Source: an uncultured Alphaproteobacteria bacterium
GTDB lineage: Bacteria > Pseudomonadota > Alphaproteobacteria > Rhodobacterales > Rhodobacteraceae
Assembly: GCA_902580265.1 (NCBI GenBank)
Contig: CACHJY010000009.1
Location: 1 to 49,236 of the forward strand
Length of the DNA: 49,236 bases
Direction: 5' to 3'
A model generated the notes under the pieces. The model searched no databases and was not told the DNA's origin. It was given only the letters and a program-made list of their open reading frames with translations. This document shows, in pieces, positions 37,724 to 49,236 of the stretch (positions are counted from its first letter, which is position 1; each line of letters starts with the position of its first letter). Made by a program: the position numbers and the translations under genes.

Positions 37724-39646
37724 ATGAAACCTACACTACTTGAGAAAATAAATTATCCCACGGATCTTCGGCATCTCTCCGATTTAGAGCTTAAAAAACT
37801 CGCTATTGAACTTCGTAATGAAACAATAAGGGCAGTTTCTGAGACAGGGGGGCACCTAGGATCGAGCCTAGGAGTTGTGGAACTTACAGTTGCAATACAT
37901 TCAGTATTCAATACACCCCATGATAAGTTGATATGGGATGTTGGGCATCAATGTTATCCTCACAAAATAATTACTGGTCGAAGAGAAAAAATGAATTCTC
38001 TAAGGCAGGAGGGTGGACTATCGGGTTTCACAAAGAGAAGTGAAAGTGATTATGACCCTTTTGGTGCGGCCCATTCATCTACATCAATATCCGCGGGCTT
38101 GGGGTTCACGGTAGCTAGAGATATGGGAATGGCTACTGGTGATGCTATTGCGGTTATTGGTGATGGATCAATAAGTGCCGGAATGGCTTACGAAGCGCTG
38201 AACAATGCAGGTGCTGAAGGCAGAAGGTTTTTTGTGATCTTGAATGACAATGAAATGTCTATTGCTCCTCCGGTTGGGGCTATGTCGAAATATTTATCGA
38301 GCCTATATGCAAATCAACAATTTTATACTCTGAAGGAATTAGCAGAGAATTTTGCAAAGTCACTTCCTGGCCCTCTAAGGGAAGGAGCAAAACGTGCTAG
38401 AGGTTTGATAACAGGGCTAGCTGGCGGAAGTGGTAATACTTTTTTTGAAGACTTAGGTTTTTCATATGTTGGTCCAATCGATGGACATGATTTGGATCAA
38501 CTATTACCAGTTTTAAGAACAGTCAAAACCAGGTCTGAGGGACCGGTGCTAATCCATTGTGTTACAAAAAAAGGAGCCGGGTATGCACCAGCAGAAACGT
38601 CTGCGGATAAATATCACGGTGTGTCGAAATTTGACGTTGCTTCGGGAAAGCAACATAAAGGCAAATCAAATGCTCCATCATACACCTCAATCTTTGGTCA
38701 AACACTCGTGAAGGAGGCAACTATGGACGAAAAGATTGTCGCCGTCACCGCAGCCATGCCTTCAGGCACAGGATTAAATATTTTTCAGGATAGTTTCCCT
38801 GGTAGAACTTTTGATGTTGGAATCGCAGAACAACATGCTGTCACTTTTTGCGCTGGAATGGCAGCTGGGGGTTTGAAACCCTTCTGCGCAATATATTCAA
38901 CTTTTCTTCAAAGAGGATATGATCAGATTGTCCATGATGTAGCTCTTCAAAAATTGCCAGTAAGATTTGCAATTGATAGAGCTGGGTTGGTTGGTGCTGA
39001 TGGAGCTACTCATGCAGGTTCTTTTGACGTAGCTTACCTTTCTAATTTGCCAGGTTTTGTGGTAATGGCAGCATCGGATGAATTAGAGCTAATGCATATG
39101 ATCAGAACGGCAGCAGAGTATAATGAGGGCCCCATATCATTTCGATATCCAAGAGGTGAGGGGATAGGTGTAGAGCTTCCCGAAAGAGGTGAAGTTCTTG
39201 AGCTAGGGAAAGGAAGAATTTGTAAAGAGGGCGCTAGGGTTGCAATATTAAGTTTCGGAGCACATCTCAAAGAAGCACTAGACGCGTCCGAGGAGTTGGA
39301 ACAGTTAGGCATTTCAGTGACTGTTGCAGATGCTAGATTTGCTAAACCACTAGATGTAGATTTAATAAAAGTGCTTTCAGAAAACCATGAGTTGTTAATT
39401 ACCCTAGAAGAGGGATCCATTGGTGGGTTCGGATCTCATGTGGTTGACTGGCTGCTCAAAAATAACATGATTAATAGTAATCTAAAGGTAAGAAGTTTAT
39501 TTTTACCAGATAAATTTATAGATCAAGCTTCACCAAATGTAATGTATAAGGAAGCTGGGCTTGATGTCACAGGAATTACAACAACAATTCTTGATGGTTT
39601 AGGTGTAGCCGATATACGAAGCGATAAAATTAAGATTGTAAAATAA
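37724..39646 (+). CDS. dxs: 1-deoxy-D-xylulose-5-phosphate synthase
   Basis: The 640-residue thiamine-diphosphate enzyme has [16 protein letters not shown] (about residues 72-87) and [27 protein letters not shown]. It also has the [18 protein letters not shown] cofactor motif and [18 protein letters not shown]. It makes DXP, the entry point of the MEP isoprenoid pathway feeding carotenoids and the bacteriochlorophyll tail. ATG 37724 is chosen because the earlier in-frame start lies in the hairpin. It converges on idi with five bases between stops. Confidence 0.95.
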   Translation: MKPTLLEKINYPTDLRHLSDLELKKLAIELRNETIRAVSETGGHLGSSLGVVELTVAIHSVFNTPHDKLIWDVGHQCYPHKIITGRREKMNSLRQEGGLSGFTKRSESDYDPFGAAHSSTSISAGLGFTVARDMGMATGDAIAVIGDGSISAGMAYEALNNAGAEGRRFFVILNDNEMSIAPPVGAMSKYLSSLYANQQFYTLKELAENFAKSLPGPLREGAKRARGLITGLAGGSGNTFFEDLGFSYVGPIDGHDLDQLLPVLRTVKTRSEGPVLIHCVTKKGAGYAPAETSADKYHGVSKFDVASGKQHKGKSNAPSYTSIFGQTLVKEATMDEKIVAVTAAMPSGTGLNIFQDSFPGRTFDVGIAEQHAVTFCAGMAAGGLKPFCAIYSTFLQRGYDQIVHDVALQKLPVRFAIDRAGLVGADGATHAGSFDVAYLSNLPGFVVMAASDELELMHMIRTAAEYNEGPISFRYPRGEGIGVELPERGEVLELGKGRICKEGARVAILSFGAHLKEALDASEELEQLGISVTVADARFAKPLDVDLIKVLSENHELLITLEEGSIGGFGSHVVDWLLKNNMINSNLKVRSLFLPDKFIDQASPNVMYKEAGLDVTGITTTILDGLGVADIRSDKIKIVK

Positions 39647-39651
39647 GCTCG

Positions 39652-40176
39652 TCAGTTTATGATTTGATCATAATGATCTTGGACATATATTCTTAACCAA
39701 GGTGTAAATTTATCAGGCGATAGTGCTATTTCTTCTTTTAACCTGTCAAAACAAATCCACCTCACCTCTGACACTTCATCGTTATTAAGAAGTATTTTTA
39801 AATTATCTTTTTCTTTTATTGAACCAACAAAGACATCAACAGTCTCATTTTCAATTAAGCCATTACCAACATTGGCTTTATAGTCGATTTTGTTTTTATA
39901 CACTAATTCTGGGACCTCTATTCCCAACTCTTCTTTTAGTCTTCTGTGTGCACATTCCTTGGGATCTTCTGACCACAAGGGATGTGTGCAGCAGGTATTA
40001 GCCCACAAACCGGGAGTATGATATTTCATTGATGCTCTTTTTTGAATAAGTACATTGTTATCTGAAATTAAGAATACTGAGACCGCTTTATGCTTTAGAC
40101 CTCTTTTATGAACTTCCAGTTTTTCCAATGGTTTTAGGATCCCTTGATCCCATGCCGGAATGAAATTAATATTCAT
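39652..40176 (-). CDS. idi: Isopentenyl-diphosphate delta-isomerase, type 1
   Basis: The 174-residue Nudix-fold enzyme has LIQKRASMKYHTPGLWANTCCTHP with catalytic Cys in the TCCTHP motif and RRLKEELGI, the Nudix box remnant with metal-binding Glu. It interconverts IPP and DMAPP, and with Dxs supplies carotenoid and phytol precursors. The start ATG overlaps the bchP stop as ATGA. It is last in the leftward ppsR-bchG-pucC-like-bchP-idi run. Confidence 0.95.
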   Translation of the reverse strand: MNINFIPAWDQGILKPLEKLEVHKRGLKHKAVSVFLISDNNVLIQKRASMKYHTPGLWANTCCTHPLWSEDPKECAHRRLKEELGIEVPELVYKNKIDYKANVGNGLIENETVDVFVGSIKEKDNLKILLNNDEVSEVRWICFDRLKEEIALSPDKFTPWLRIYVQDHYDQIIN

Positions 40177-41348
40177 GTGGCTTTAACCATACCGGTGAGG
40201 TGGGCAATATTTTTAAACATTATTTTTAGGTGTGCTATTGGTCTCGAACGAGAAAGTTTTTTATGCATATAAGACTCAAAAGTAATTCTTTGAACGTCTA
40301 TGTCTTTGCATAAAGTTACAAATCGCTCTCTTCGGTCATCAGATCTGTAATATGCGTTTTGCATAGCACCTAGAACTTGAAAAACCGCTTTATGTTCTTT
40401 CATAAAATTCTTTCTTGCTATAGTTAAATATTTTGAATGTCCATTAAGCAAGCATTTTTCAACAGCATCAGCGGCATACTTACCTCCTATCATTGCATAG
40501 TAAATGCCCTCTCCCGATGAGGGTGCTACTACCCCAGCAGCATCACCTGCAAGTACAACATTATCTCCATTATCCCACCTCTCCAAGGGCTTGAGTGGGA
40601 TTGGAGCTCCTTCTTTTCTGATGGTTGAACATTTGTCTAGTCCAGCTTGAGTCCTGAGATCGCTAGTAGCCTTCTTGAGGTTAACGCTATTTAACCCTGT
40701 TCCCATTCCAACACTCGCTGATTTGCCGTGTGGAAAAACCCATCCGTAAAAATCAGGTGATATATCTCCATTATAAATAACATCACATCTATCTGGATTA
40801 TATTCGCTAGTTGCTTTTGGAGCCTCTATTATCTCATGATACGCTATAACGTAGGGAATTTTATGTGCGTCTTTAATAGTATTTCTCGCAACATTGGATT
40901 TAGCACCATCTGCTCCTATTACATATCTTGTGAGGAGTGTGGAAATTTTTTTTGTTGAGTGATTATTAAAATCAATCTTAGTATATTTCGAATTTTTATA
41001 TAATTTTACAAATGTGCCGGTAAAGCGTTTTGTCCCGCATTTTGCTGCTCTTTCCCGAAGATATTCATCAAAGAATTCTCTATCCACCATTCCTACGTAA
41101 CCATTTTCTATTGGAATGTCTACCTTCCTATTCGTTGGTGATATCATCCTTGCTGTCTTGATTTTTGCAACTAATTGAGACTGAGGTATTTCAAAATCTT
41201 CGATTAATCTTGGAGGGATAGCACCTCCACAAGGCTTTATTCTTCCTGCTCTGTCTATCAATGCGACTTTGAAACCTTTTTTCGCCAGTTGCTCTGCAGC
41301 TGTTGCTCCTGAGGGTCCTCCCCCTATAACTGTTATATCATAGATCAT
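40173..41348 (-). CDS. bchP: Geranylgeranyl reductase BchP
   Basis: This 391-residue FAD-dependent reductase has VIGGGPSGATAAEQLAKKG, KPCGGAIPPRLIEDFEIP, YVIGADGAKSNVAR and GDAAGVVAPSSGEGIYYAM. It reduces three double bonds of the geranylgeranyl tail of bacteriochlorophyll to phytyl. It lies directly after the PucC-like gene (one base gap) and couples to idi. Confidence 0.95.
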   Translation of the reverse strand: MIYDITVIGGGPSGATAAEQLAKKGFKVALIDRAGRIKPCGGAIPPRLIEDFEIPQSQLVAKIKTARMISPTNRKVDIPIENGYVGMVDREFFDEYLRERAAKCGTKRFTGTFVKLYKNSKYTKIDFNNHSTKKISTLLTRYVIGADGAKSNVARNTIKDAHKIPYVIAYHEIIEAPKATSEYNPDRCDVIYNGDISPDFYGWVFPHGKSASVGMGTGLNSVNLKKATSDLRTQAGLDKCSTIRKEGAPIPLKPLERWDNGDNVVLAGDAAGVVAPSSGEGIYYAMIGGKYAADAVEKCLLNGHSKYLTIARKNFMKEHKAVFQVLGAMQNAYYRSDDRRERFVTLCKDIDVQRITFESYMHKKLSRSRPIAHLKIMFKNIAHLTGMVKAT

Positions 41349-41349
41349 T

Positions 41350-42702
41350 TTAACTCACCGATTGTAGTATGTTTTGATTTTGGTCGAGTTCATCCTTTTT
41401 AATAATTAATGAACCCAAAAATGCTGCAGCTATAAAAAAGCTCGCAGCAGTTAGAAACACTATCCCATAGACACTTGGGAGTGAATTCATCATAAGGCCA
41501 AGTATATCTACCAAGACGGTGCTAAAAAAAACGGCAATCATAGTGGCATAAGCTTGTGCAGCCCCCCATATTCCCATGCGAGTACCTGTGTTGTTATCAC
41601 CCGAATTCCTGCTTGCTAAATGCAGCATGGTTCCCAATATTCCCGCAGTGAACACACCATTAGATATTCCAAAGAGAAAAACAACTGAGTTTAATATACC
41701 TGGATCTCTATATGTAAGTCCAAGAAGAGAAATTATAAAGAGTGAAAGTGCAGAAAAGAGGCACCCAGTAATCAGCCAAAATTTTTCTGATCCTAGGCTA
41801 TCATTTTTAACAATCGATAAAGAGCCAAATCCAATTCTAAATTTTGAAAGGCAAAGAATTATTAAAACAATTCCAATTAACGTCCCAATCTTGTGAAACC
41901 CATCAAGTTTTGTAGACTCTCCGACCGCAAAGCCGAAGACTTCTCCGGCAAAAGGTTCCAATATTGGATCTTGCATTGAAAAAGCGCCCATAGATATAAA
42001 AATGAAAATTGTGAAAAGCCTTGCTTCTCTTTCCATCCATACTTTTTTGATACCTTCAAGAAAGGGTACATCAGAGTTGATAGTGTTCAGTGTATAAGTA
42101 TTTGAATTATTTTGCAGGGATCTCTCTAAGTTTTTTAAGCTAACATAAGAAATAATATTGGTAATTATAGCAAGAGAGACCGTGATTTTTATGAGCTTTT
42201 GATGAGAGTAGGGGTCTAAAATTATACCCGCCGTTATTCCAGTTATTGCGAGTCCTAATATCATCATAAGAAAGGTGATCGAGGCGGCAAAGCCCTTCTG
42301 GGATTTAGAACTGTAAGAGGCAAGCAGAGCGAGAAGAGGGGTGCCTGCTGCACCTACCCCGAACCCGATTAAAGTATATGAAAATAAAGCAAGCATTATT
42401 CCATATGCGAAATTACTTTCAATTAGAGGTATAGAAGTAGACGCTAGTACTCCACCTATCCCTAGAATTAGCATTCCAAATATTATCCACTGACTCCTGT
42501 TTTGAGTTTTATCAGATAAATACCCCCAATTGACCCTAGTTAATTGGACTGCATAATGGAGCGCAATCAAAAAACCTGCAATCGTTGCTGGTAAAGCTAA
42601 TTCTACCTTCATTAAGCGATTCAGTGTAGATAAAGGAATAACGACACTTGAACCAATGCAAAGTTGAACTAACCCTAACCTTAAAATCGAAAACCAATTC
42701 AT
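41350..42702 (-). CDS. PucC/LhaA-family MFS protein (BCD family)
   Basis: The 450-residue, twelve-helix protein has LRLGLVQLCIGSSVVIPLSTLNR, IALHYAVQLTRVNWGYLSD and GVGAAGTPLLALLAS, the hallmark regions of the PucC/LhaA/Orf428 group. Between bchG and bchP this position is held in Rhodobacter by the Orf428 (Bch2) homologue, linked to pigment handling or light-harvesting assembly. The start is 14 bases after bchG. Confidence 0.9.
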   Translation of the reverse strand: MNWFSILRLGLVQLCIGSSVVIPLSTLNRLMKVELALPATIAGFLIALHYAVQLTRVNWGYLSDKTQNRSQWIIFGMLILGIGGVLASTSIPLIESNFAYGIMLALFSYTLIGFGVGAAGTPLLALLASYSSKSQKGFAASITFLMMILGLAITGITAGIILDPYSHQKLIKITVSLAIITNIISYVSLKNLERSLQNNSNTYTLNTINSDVPFLEGIKKVWMEREARLFTIFIFISMGAFSMQDPILEPFAGEVFGFAVGESTKLDGFHKIGTLIGIVLIILCLSKFRIGFGSLSIVKNDSLGSEKFWLITGCLFSALSLFIISLLGLTYRDPGILNSVVFLFGISNGVFTAGILGTMLHLASRNSGDNNTGTRMGIWGAAQAYATMIAVFFSTVLVDILGLMMNSLPSVYGIVFLTAASFFIAAAFLGSLIIKKDELDQNQNILQSVS

Positions 42703-42716
42703 TACTGCCCCCTAAT

Positions 42717-43616
42717 TTAATTCATTAAATACAATCCATTTGCGGATAACATCATTCCAGCAATATATAAAAGTACTCCAGTCATGTTAAAGAATGGCGT
42801 GTTTTTTTCTGGATCCTGAATGAGAAAAATCATTGATAAGGACTGCAATAGAACGCAAACTGCTAGCATTATGGCTACAGGTAAAGATCCCCATAAGTAA
42901 AATAGAGATATTACTATTAGCTGTGGGAAAAGCATTATAAGGCAAGCTACTAGAGTGGCGGGCTTGCTGCCCAAAATCACGGGTAAAGAATTGATGCCTA
43001 AAAGTTTATCTCCCTTGGTTGCTTTGAAGTCATTCATAGTCATTATCCCGTGTGCTCCCAAAGCATATAATGTGAGCACTATTAGAACCTCTTTATTCGG
43101 CAATGAAATCGTGAAAATAGCGGCGCCAGTAAACCACGGAAGCCCTTCATAACAAATTGCTACCACACCTGGCCCAAAAATCGCTGATCGTTTCAGTCTT
43201 ATTGGTTCTAATGAATAAAGCCAAGCAGCTAAGACGCCGATAATTGTTGCAAAAAAGATAAGACTTCCAAGATAGTATGCGAAAAGGATACTTATGGCAC
43301 TCATTGTAATGCCAGTAAAAAATCCCCATCCAGCACTCACCCTTCCAGACGGGATGGGTCTCTCTGGTTGGTTTATTGCGTCGACATGACGGTCACACCA
43401 ATCGTTCACAGCCTGGCTCATTCCACAAACCAATGGTCCAGCAAGTAGTAGACCGGATAATATGAGTACAGTATTATTGCTATTTAAGGCGCCAACTGAC
43501 ACTACACCGCATAAAAAAGCCCACATAGGTGGAAACCAGGTAACAGGCTTTATAAGCTCAAGAAGTGATATCAAGCTAGGCGTGCTGTTGAAATTAAGTT
43601 GATAACTTTTAATCAC
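42717..43616 (-). CDS. bchG: Bacteriochlorophyll a synthase BchG
   Basis: This 299-residue UbiA-type prenyltransferase has the Asp-rich motif VNDWCDRHVDAINQPERPIPSGR (about residues 75-97) and a second one in MTMNDFKATKGDKLLGI. It attaches the geranylgeranyl group to bacteriochlorophyllide a. GTG 43616 overlaps the ppsR stop in GTGA, a coupled start. Confidence 0.95.
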   Translation of the reverse strand: MIKSYQLNFNSTPSLISLLELIKPVTWFPPMWAFLCGVVSVGALNSNNTVLILSGLLLAGPLVCGMSQAVNDWCDRHVDAINQPERPIPSGRVSAGWGFFTGITMSAISILFAYYLGSLIFFATIIGVLAAWLYSLEPIRLKRSAIFGPGVVAICYEGLPWFTGAAIFTISLPNKEVLIVLTLYALGAHGIMTMNDFKATKGDKLLGINSLPVILGSKPATLVACLIMLFPQLIVISLFYLWGSLPVAIMLAVCVLLQSLSMIFLIQDPEKNTPFFNMTGVLLYIAGMMLSANGLYLMN

Positions 43617-45025
43617 CGATTTTCATCCTTAATATCCAAAAGATTATGTTTTCTGAGTTTCACATATAGGCTTTGACGCGACAGACTAAGCAGCTCTGCT
43701 GCTGCTACTTTATTGTTATTTGTCAAATTAAGCGCGGTTTCTAAGCATATTCTTTCCGCAATATCTCCGGTTTGGGCCACTAACTCTTTCAACGGAGCAC
43801 TTCCTACCAATTTGGTGGTTGCTTCCCAGCTATGTTTATCATTATCGTTTTGTTTCTCAAACTCCACGTTTGAAGAGTCTCTTAAAATGAAACCATAAAA
43901 ATCGTCATCTTCATTTGATACCCAGGTCGATGAAATTGTAACAGGAATTTTTGACCCGAAAGTTGTAATAAAGTCAGTTGCATAGTTTCTGATTTTTCCA
44001 AGTCTTTTTGAATTATCAGTTAGAATTTTTAAATCAGTAGCGGAGTTTCTGAGAAAGTCAGAAAATGACTTACCGACGACTTCATCACTATTTGGATTCT
44101 CTGTAAGAATTAAAAAGCTCTCGTTTGTGTCAACTATTTTTCCTGCTTCATCAATAAAGACAAATGCATCTGAAGTTTTTTGATACAGATCAGTTAGATA
44201 AATTTTTCCTTTTGCATGACTTGCTCTCTGACTTGATGAACCCGATAACCTTATCAAAGCATGGACACCGTCATTCGAACGAAAAAACGTGCCCTTCAAT
44301 TGAACTTCTTTATTGTTTTCTTTAACGTTAAGATTTAATGCTGTTGAGGGCGTGTTTTTATTTAATATCTCAAGCTCACTTAGTATGTCTATGCTTGGTC
44401 CTTGGTAAAATAAATCCTCTAACATTATTTTGTTTAAACTGGTTTTTTCTAAAATTGCCACAGCTTTTTGATTGAAATCAATAAGCTGGCCTGCCTCGTC
44501 AACAATAATGAAAGCACTGCCACACTGTTCTAGTATTACTCGATATTTAGTGTCAAATGATCTATATCGGTCATATTCTCTCTCAAATTTTAATTGAGTT
44601 TTCATAAGTTCTTGTTGAGCCTGTGCTATCTGGGTAAGATCACGGCCAAAAAGTAGGATTTGGTTTTTTACACCAGTGGGATGGATAGAGTATTGAATTG
44701 GAAAGTCTTCGCCACCATTTTTAATATGATTTAACTGAATAATATCTTTTTCAATTCTCTCATTTTCGCTGGAAGATAAATTTAGAATTTCTTCAAGTTT
44801 AACCCCACTTTCTTTTGTTATAAAATCTCGAATATTTCTCGTTCGCCAGTGCTCTATGTCACCTAAGTTTTTATTTTCAGTATTGTAAATAACCTCCAAA
44901 ATGAGGCCAGCTGTGTCAATTAAGAGTGATATATCTGATGCACGCAAAATTACATCACCGAAAATGTCGGGGTTTAGTCTGACTATCTGATCAGCAGCTC
45001 TTACTTTATTCTCTCTCTTGGTCAA
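43613..45025 (-). CDS. ppsR: Photosynthesis repressor PpsR/CrtJ
   Basis: The 470-residue regulator has PAS domains (roughly residues 25-130, 160-265 and 280-390, for example FIIVDEAGQLIDFN and FVFIDEAGKIVDTN), a coiled linker TQIAQAQQELMKTQLKFERE, and a C-terminal Fis-type helix-turn-helix NKVAAAELLSLSRQSLYVKLRKHNLL. It represses bch, crt and puc/puf genes under oxygen. Only two cysteines exist: C168 and C427. C427 sits in the HTH region like Cys424 of the R. sphaeroides protein. The usual partner near residue 250 is absent, as the segment GTFFRSNDGVHALIRL has no Cys. Confidence 0.93.
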   Translation of the reverse strand: MTKRENKVRAADQIVRLNPDIFGDVILRASDISLLIDTAGLILEVIYNTENKNLGDIEHWRTRNIRDFITKESGVKLEEILNLSSSENERIEKDIIQLNHIKNGGEDFPIQYSIHPTGVKNQILLFGRDLTQIAQAQQELMKTQLKFEREYDRYRSFDTKYRVILEQCGSAFIIVDEAGQLIDFNQKAVAILEKTSLNKIMLEDLFYQGPSIDILSELEILNKNTPSTALNLNVKENNKEVQLKGTFFRSNDGVHALIRLSGSSSQRASHAKGKIYLTDLYQKTSDAFVFIDEAGKIVDTNESFLILTENPNSDEVVGKSFSDFLRNSATDLKILTDNSKRLGKIRNYATDFITTFGSKIPVTISSTWVSNEDDDFYGFILRDSSNVEFEKQNDNDKHSWEATTKLVGSAPLKELVAQTGDIAERICLETALNLTNNNKVAAAELLSLSRQSLYVKLRKHNLLDIKDENR

Positions 45026-45064
45026 TGAAGGGATCTCTGACTTAGTATCAAATTTAAGTAAAAG

Positions 45065-45082
45065 TGTAAGCTAAATTTGACA
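45065..45082. promoter_or_regulatory. PpsR/CrtJ box upstream of ppsR (proximal)
   Basis: TGTAAGCTAAATTTGACA is a perfect TGT-N12-ACA box in the 112-base gap between aerR and ppsR. Its centre is 21 bases from the next box, two helical turns, so the two likely bind cooperatively. Confidence 0.8.
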
Positions 45083-45085
45083 TAT

Positions 45086-45103
45086 TGTAAACAAATTTAG
45101 ACA
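45086..45103. promoter_or_regulatory. PpsR/CrtJ box upstream of ppsR (distal)
   Basis: TGTAAACAAATTTAGACA is a perfect TGT-N12-ACA box three bases from the proximal one. The pair suggests that PpsR controls its own gene and the downstream bchG-bchP-idi genes. Confidence 0.8.
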
Positions 45104-45137
45104 TATTTATGTTAAAAAGTTATTGAACGGTCGAGCT

Positions 45138-45896
45138 TTAATTAACTTTCAGTAAATTCTTTATTTCTTTAGGGCTTGGCTGGAATAAGTCGACGTCAAG
45201 GCATGTCTTGGATAGCGTTTTATGATGGGTTACAAAAGATCCTCCTGCCGCGATGGGTAATGCGAAATTCTTTCTAATTCGATCGGTAATTAAATTACTG
45301 TGATTGACCATGTTTTCACTGCCAATTGAGACGCCAATAAGCTGAAAATCGCCAAATTCTAGAAGTTTAAATAGATCTGATTCGCTATATCCAATAGCTA
45401 TTTGGGCATTAAAGTTTTCTTTTTTCAATTTTAATGCAGCTAAGTAAGCACCAAAGGTATGATTTTCGCCTTCTAAGGTGAAAAGTAAAATTTTTGGTAC
45501 TGATTTAAGAGTATTTTCAGGTTCAAGATATAGCGACTCCAGTTCCTGGCAAAGTAGTCTCAACTTGCTTACAGCTATAGTAACTTCGGAAAATGTCATT
45601 GTGTCTTGCTTCCATGAATCACCCAATTTTTCTGCAATAATTGGCGCTATTCCTTCAAAGAAAAATTGTATAGCCAGTCCATTATCTAGCTCTTTTCTGA
45701 TCAATTTAATTGTGTGTTCGGGCTCATCATTCACAAGAGAGTTAAAAATTGATGAAGTGAGATCGGCATTATAAAATCTTTTGTCTATGCTTCCATTTGC
45801 AATTTCGCTAAGAGCTATTTTCGCCAGACTCTCGGGGTGTATGCCTAATCCCCCTTGCCCAGAATAATCGAATCTACTGTGTATATCGTTATTCAT
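45138..45896 (-). CDS. aerR: Cobalamin-binding antirepressor AerR/PpaA
   Basis: The protein has the AerR/PpaA layout: an N-terminal MNNDIHSRFDYSGQGGLGIHP, a helical segment with GDSWKQDTMTFSEVTIAVSKLR, and a B12-binding domain with ENHTFGAYLAALKLK (candidate axial His), LIGVSIGSE and AAGGSFVTHH. It relieves PpsR repression in light or low oxygen. ATG 45896 (252 residues) is chosen. An in-frame ATG at 45932 is only nine bases from a PpsR box. In R. capsulatus two AerR forms from different starts are reported, so both may be used. Confidence 0.88.
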   Translation of the reverse strand: MNNDIHSRFDYSGQGGLGIHPESLAKIALSEIANGSIDKRFYNADLTSSIFNSLVNDEPEHTIKLIRKELDNGLAIQFFFEGIAPIIAEKLGDSWKQDTMTFSEVTIAVSKLRLLCQELESLYLEPENTLKSVPKILLFTLEGENHTFGAYLAALKLKKENFNAQIAIGYSESDLFKLLEFGDFQLIGVSIGSENMVNHSNLITDRIRKNFALPIAAGGSFVTHHKTLSKTCLDVDLFQPSPKEIKNLLKVN

Positions 45897-45940
45897 GCCA
45901 TATATTGTGAGGTTTCCAGAGATAATAGTCAAGATTTCTC

Positions 45941-45958
45941 TGTAATTTATTATTTACA
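45941..45958. promoter_or_regulatory. PpsR/CrtJ box beside aerR
   Basis: TGTAATTTATTATTTACA is a perfect TGT-N12-ACA box upstream of aerR on the divergent aerR-bchF region. Confidence 0.75.
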
Positions 45959-46021
45959 TATACTTTGCTTCCCCCAACTTCTAATTGGTGGACCAGTAAA
46001 TGCGCTTGTTTTTCCCACTTA

Positions 46022-46039
46022 TGTAATCATTTTTCAACA
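46022..46039. promoter_or_regulatory. PpsR/CrtJ box, aerR-bchF region (middle)
   Basis: TGTAATCATTTTTCAACA is a perfect TGT-N12-ACA box, centre 41 bases from the bchF-proximal box, close to four helical turns. Confidence 0.7.
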
Positions 46040-46062
46040 AATAAAAAGATTTATTTGAAATA

Positions 46063-46080
46063 TGTAACTTTTTGTTGACA
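46063..46080. promoter_or_regulatory. PpsR/CrtJ box upstream of bchF
   Basis: TGTAACTTTTTGTTGACA is a perfect TGT-N12-ACA box ending in TTGACA (46075-46080), a likely -35 for the bchF operon, 63 bases before ATG 46143. No strong -10 is seen at 17 bases. Confidence 0.8.
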
Positions 46081-46142
46081 CTTTGAATAGGTTCGCTACC
46101 ATTTTTTAGTATATAAAGCTTTATTTCAGAGGTCTCGTAAGT

Positions 46143-49236
<3,094 letters not shown>

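Overview
The window is AT-rich (by eye well under 40% GC) and most resembles a marine alphaproteobacterium of the Rhodobacteraceae/Roseobacter type that makes bacteriochlorophyll a and spheroidenone-type carotenoids. From 17879 to the right edge, the order is bchO-D-I-crtA / crtI-B-tspO / crtC-D / crtE-F-bchC-X-Y-Z-pufQ-B-A-L-M-dxs / idi-bchP-pucC-like-bchG-ppsR-aerR / bchF-N-B. This matches the Rhodobacter-type photosynthesis gene cluster almost gene for gene. The LH1 alpha and beta peptides, PufQ, CrtA and the PpsR/AerR pair support the same assignment. No closer taxon can be named from the sequence alone.

Region by region. (1) 1-4800 is an accessory locus that looks like glycan or metabolite decoration: a truncated GT-C-like membrane protein, an SxtJ-like protein, a frameshifted DUF5989 mini-gene, a NodU/CmcH-type carbamoyltransferase, an SGNH hydrolase and, on the other strand, an intact second DUF5989 mini-gene that lies downstream of a methyltransferase (4921-5907). 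(2) 6063-6972 is a polytopic membrane protein gene whose frame is broken at a run of ten T. (3) 7173-17866 is ordinary metabolism and transport: class II aldolase, nitroreductase, two acyl-CoA ligases, a lone LptF, TrkH, a HAD phosphatase, an MFS carrier and an enoyl-CoA hydratase. (4) 17879-49236 is the photosynthesis gene cluster, cut inside bchB at the right edge.

How the cluster works together. Dxs, Idi and CrtE supply isoprenoid precursors. CrtB, I, C, D, F and A build spheroidene and spheroidenone. BchI/D (Mg chelatase), BchN/B, BchF, BchX/Y/Z, BchC, BchG and BchP cover bacteriochlorophyll synthesis, with BchH, L, M and the ring cyclase presumably beyond the edge. PufB/A and PufL/M form the LH1-reaction centre core. 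PpsR and the cobalamin-binding AerR are the regulators. Nine perfect TGT-N12-ACA PpsR/CrtJ boxes were found, lying in the five promoter regions crtA/crtI, crtD/crtE, bchC, ppsR and aerR/bchF.

Main points for a second look: crtA appears to start at an AUU codon with a well-placed ribosome binding site; crtC has no ATG/GTG/TTG start at its conserved N-terminus; the puf operon runs straight from pufM into dxs with neither pufC nor pufX; PpsR keeps only one of the two cysteines known in Rhodobacter; and the left locus carries two DUF5989 mini-genes, one broken, around a carbamoyltransferase/SGNH pair.
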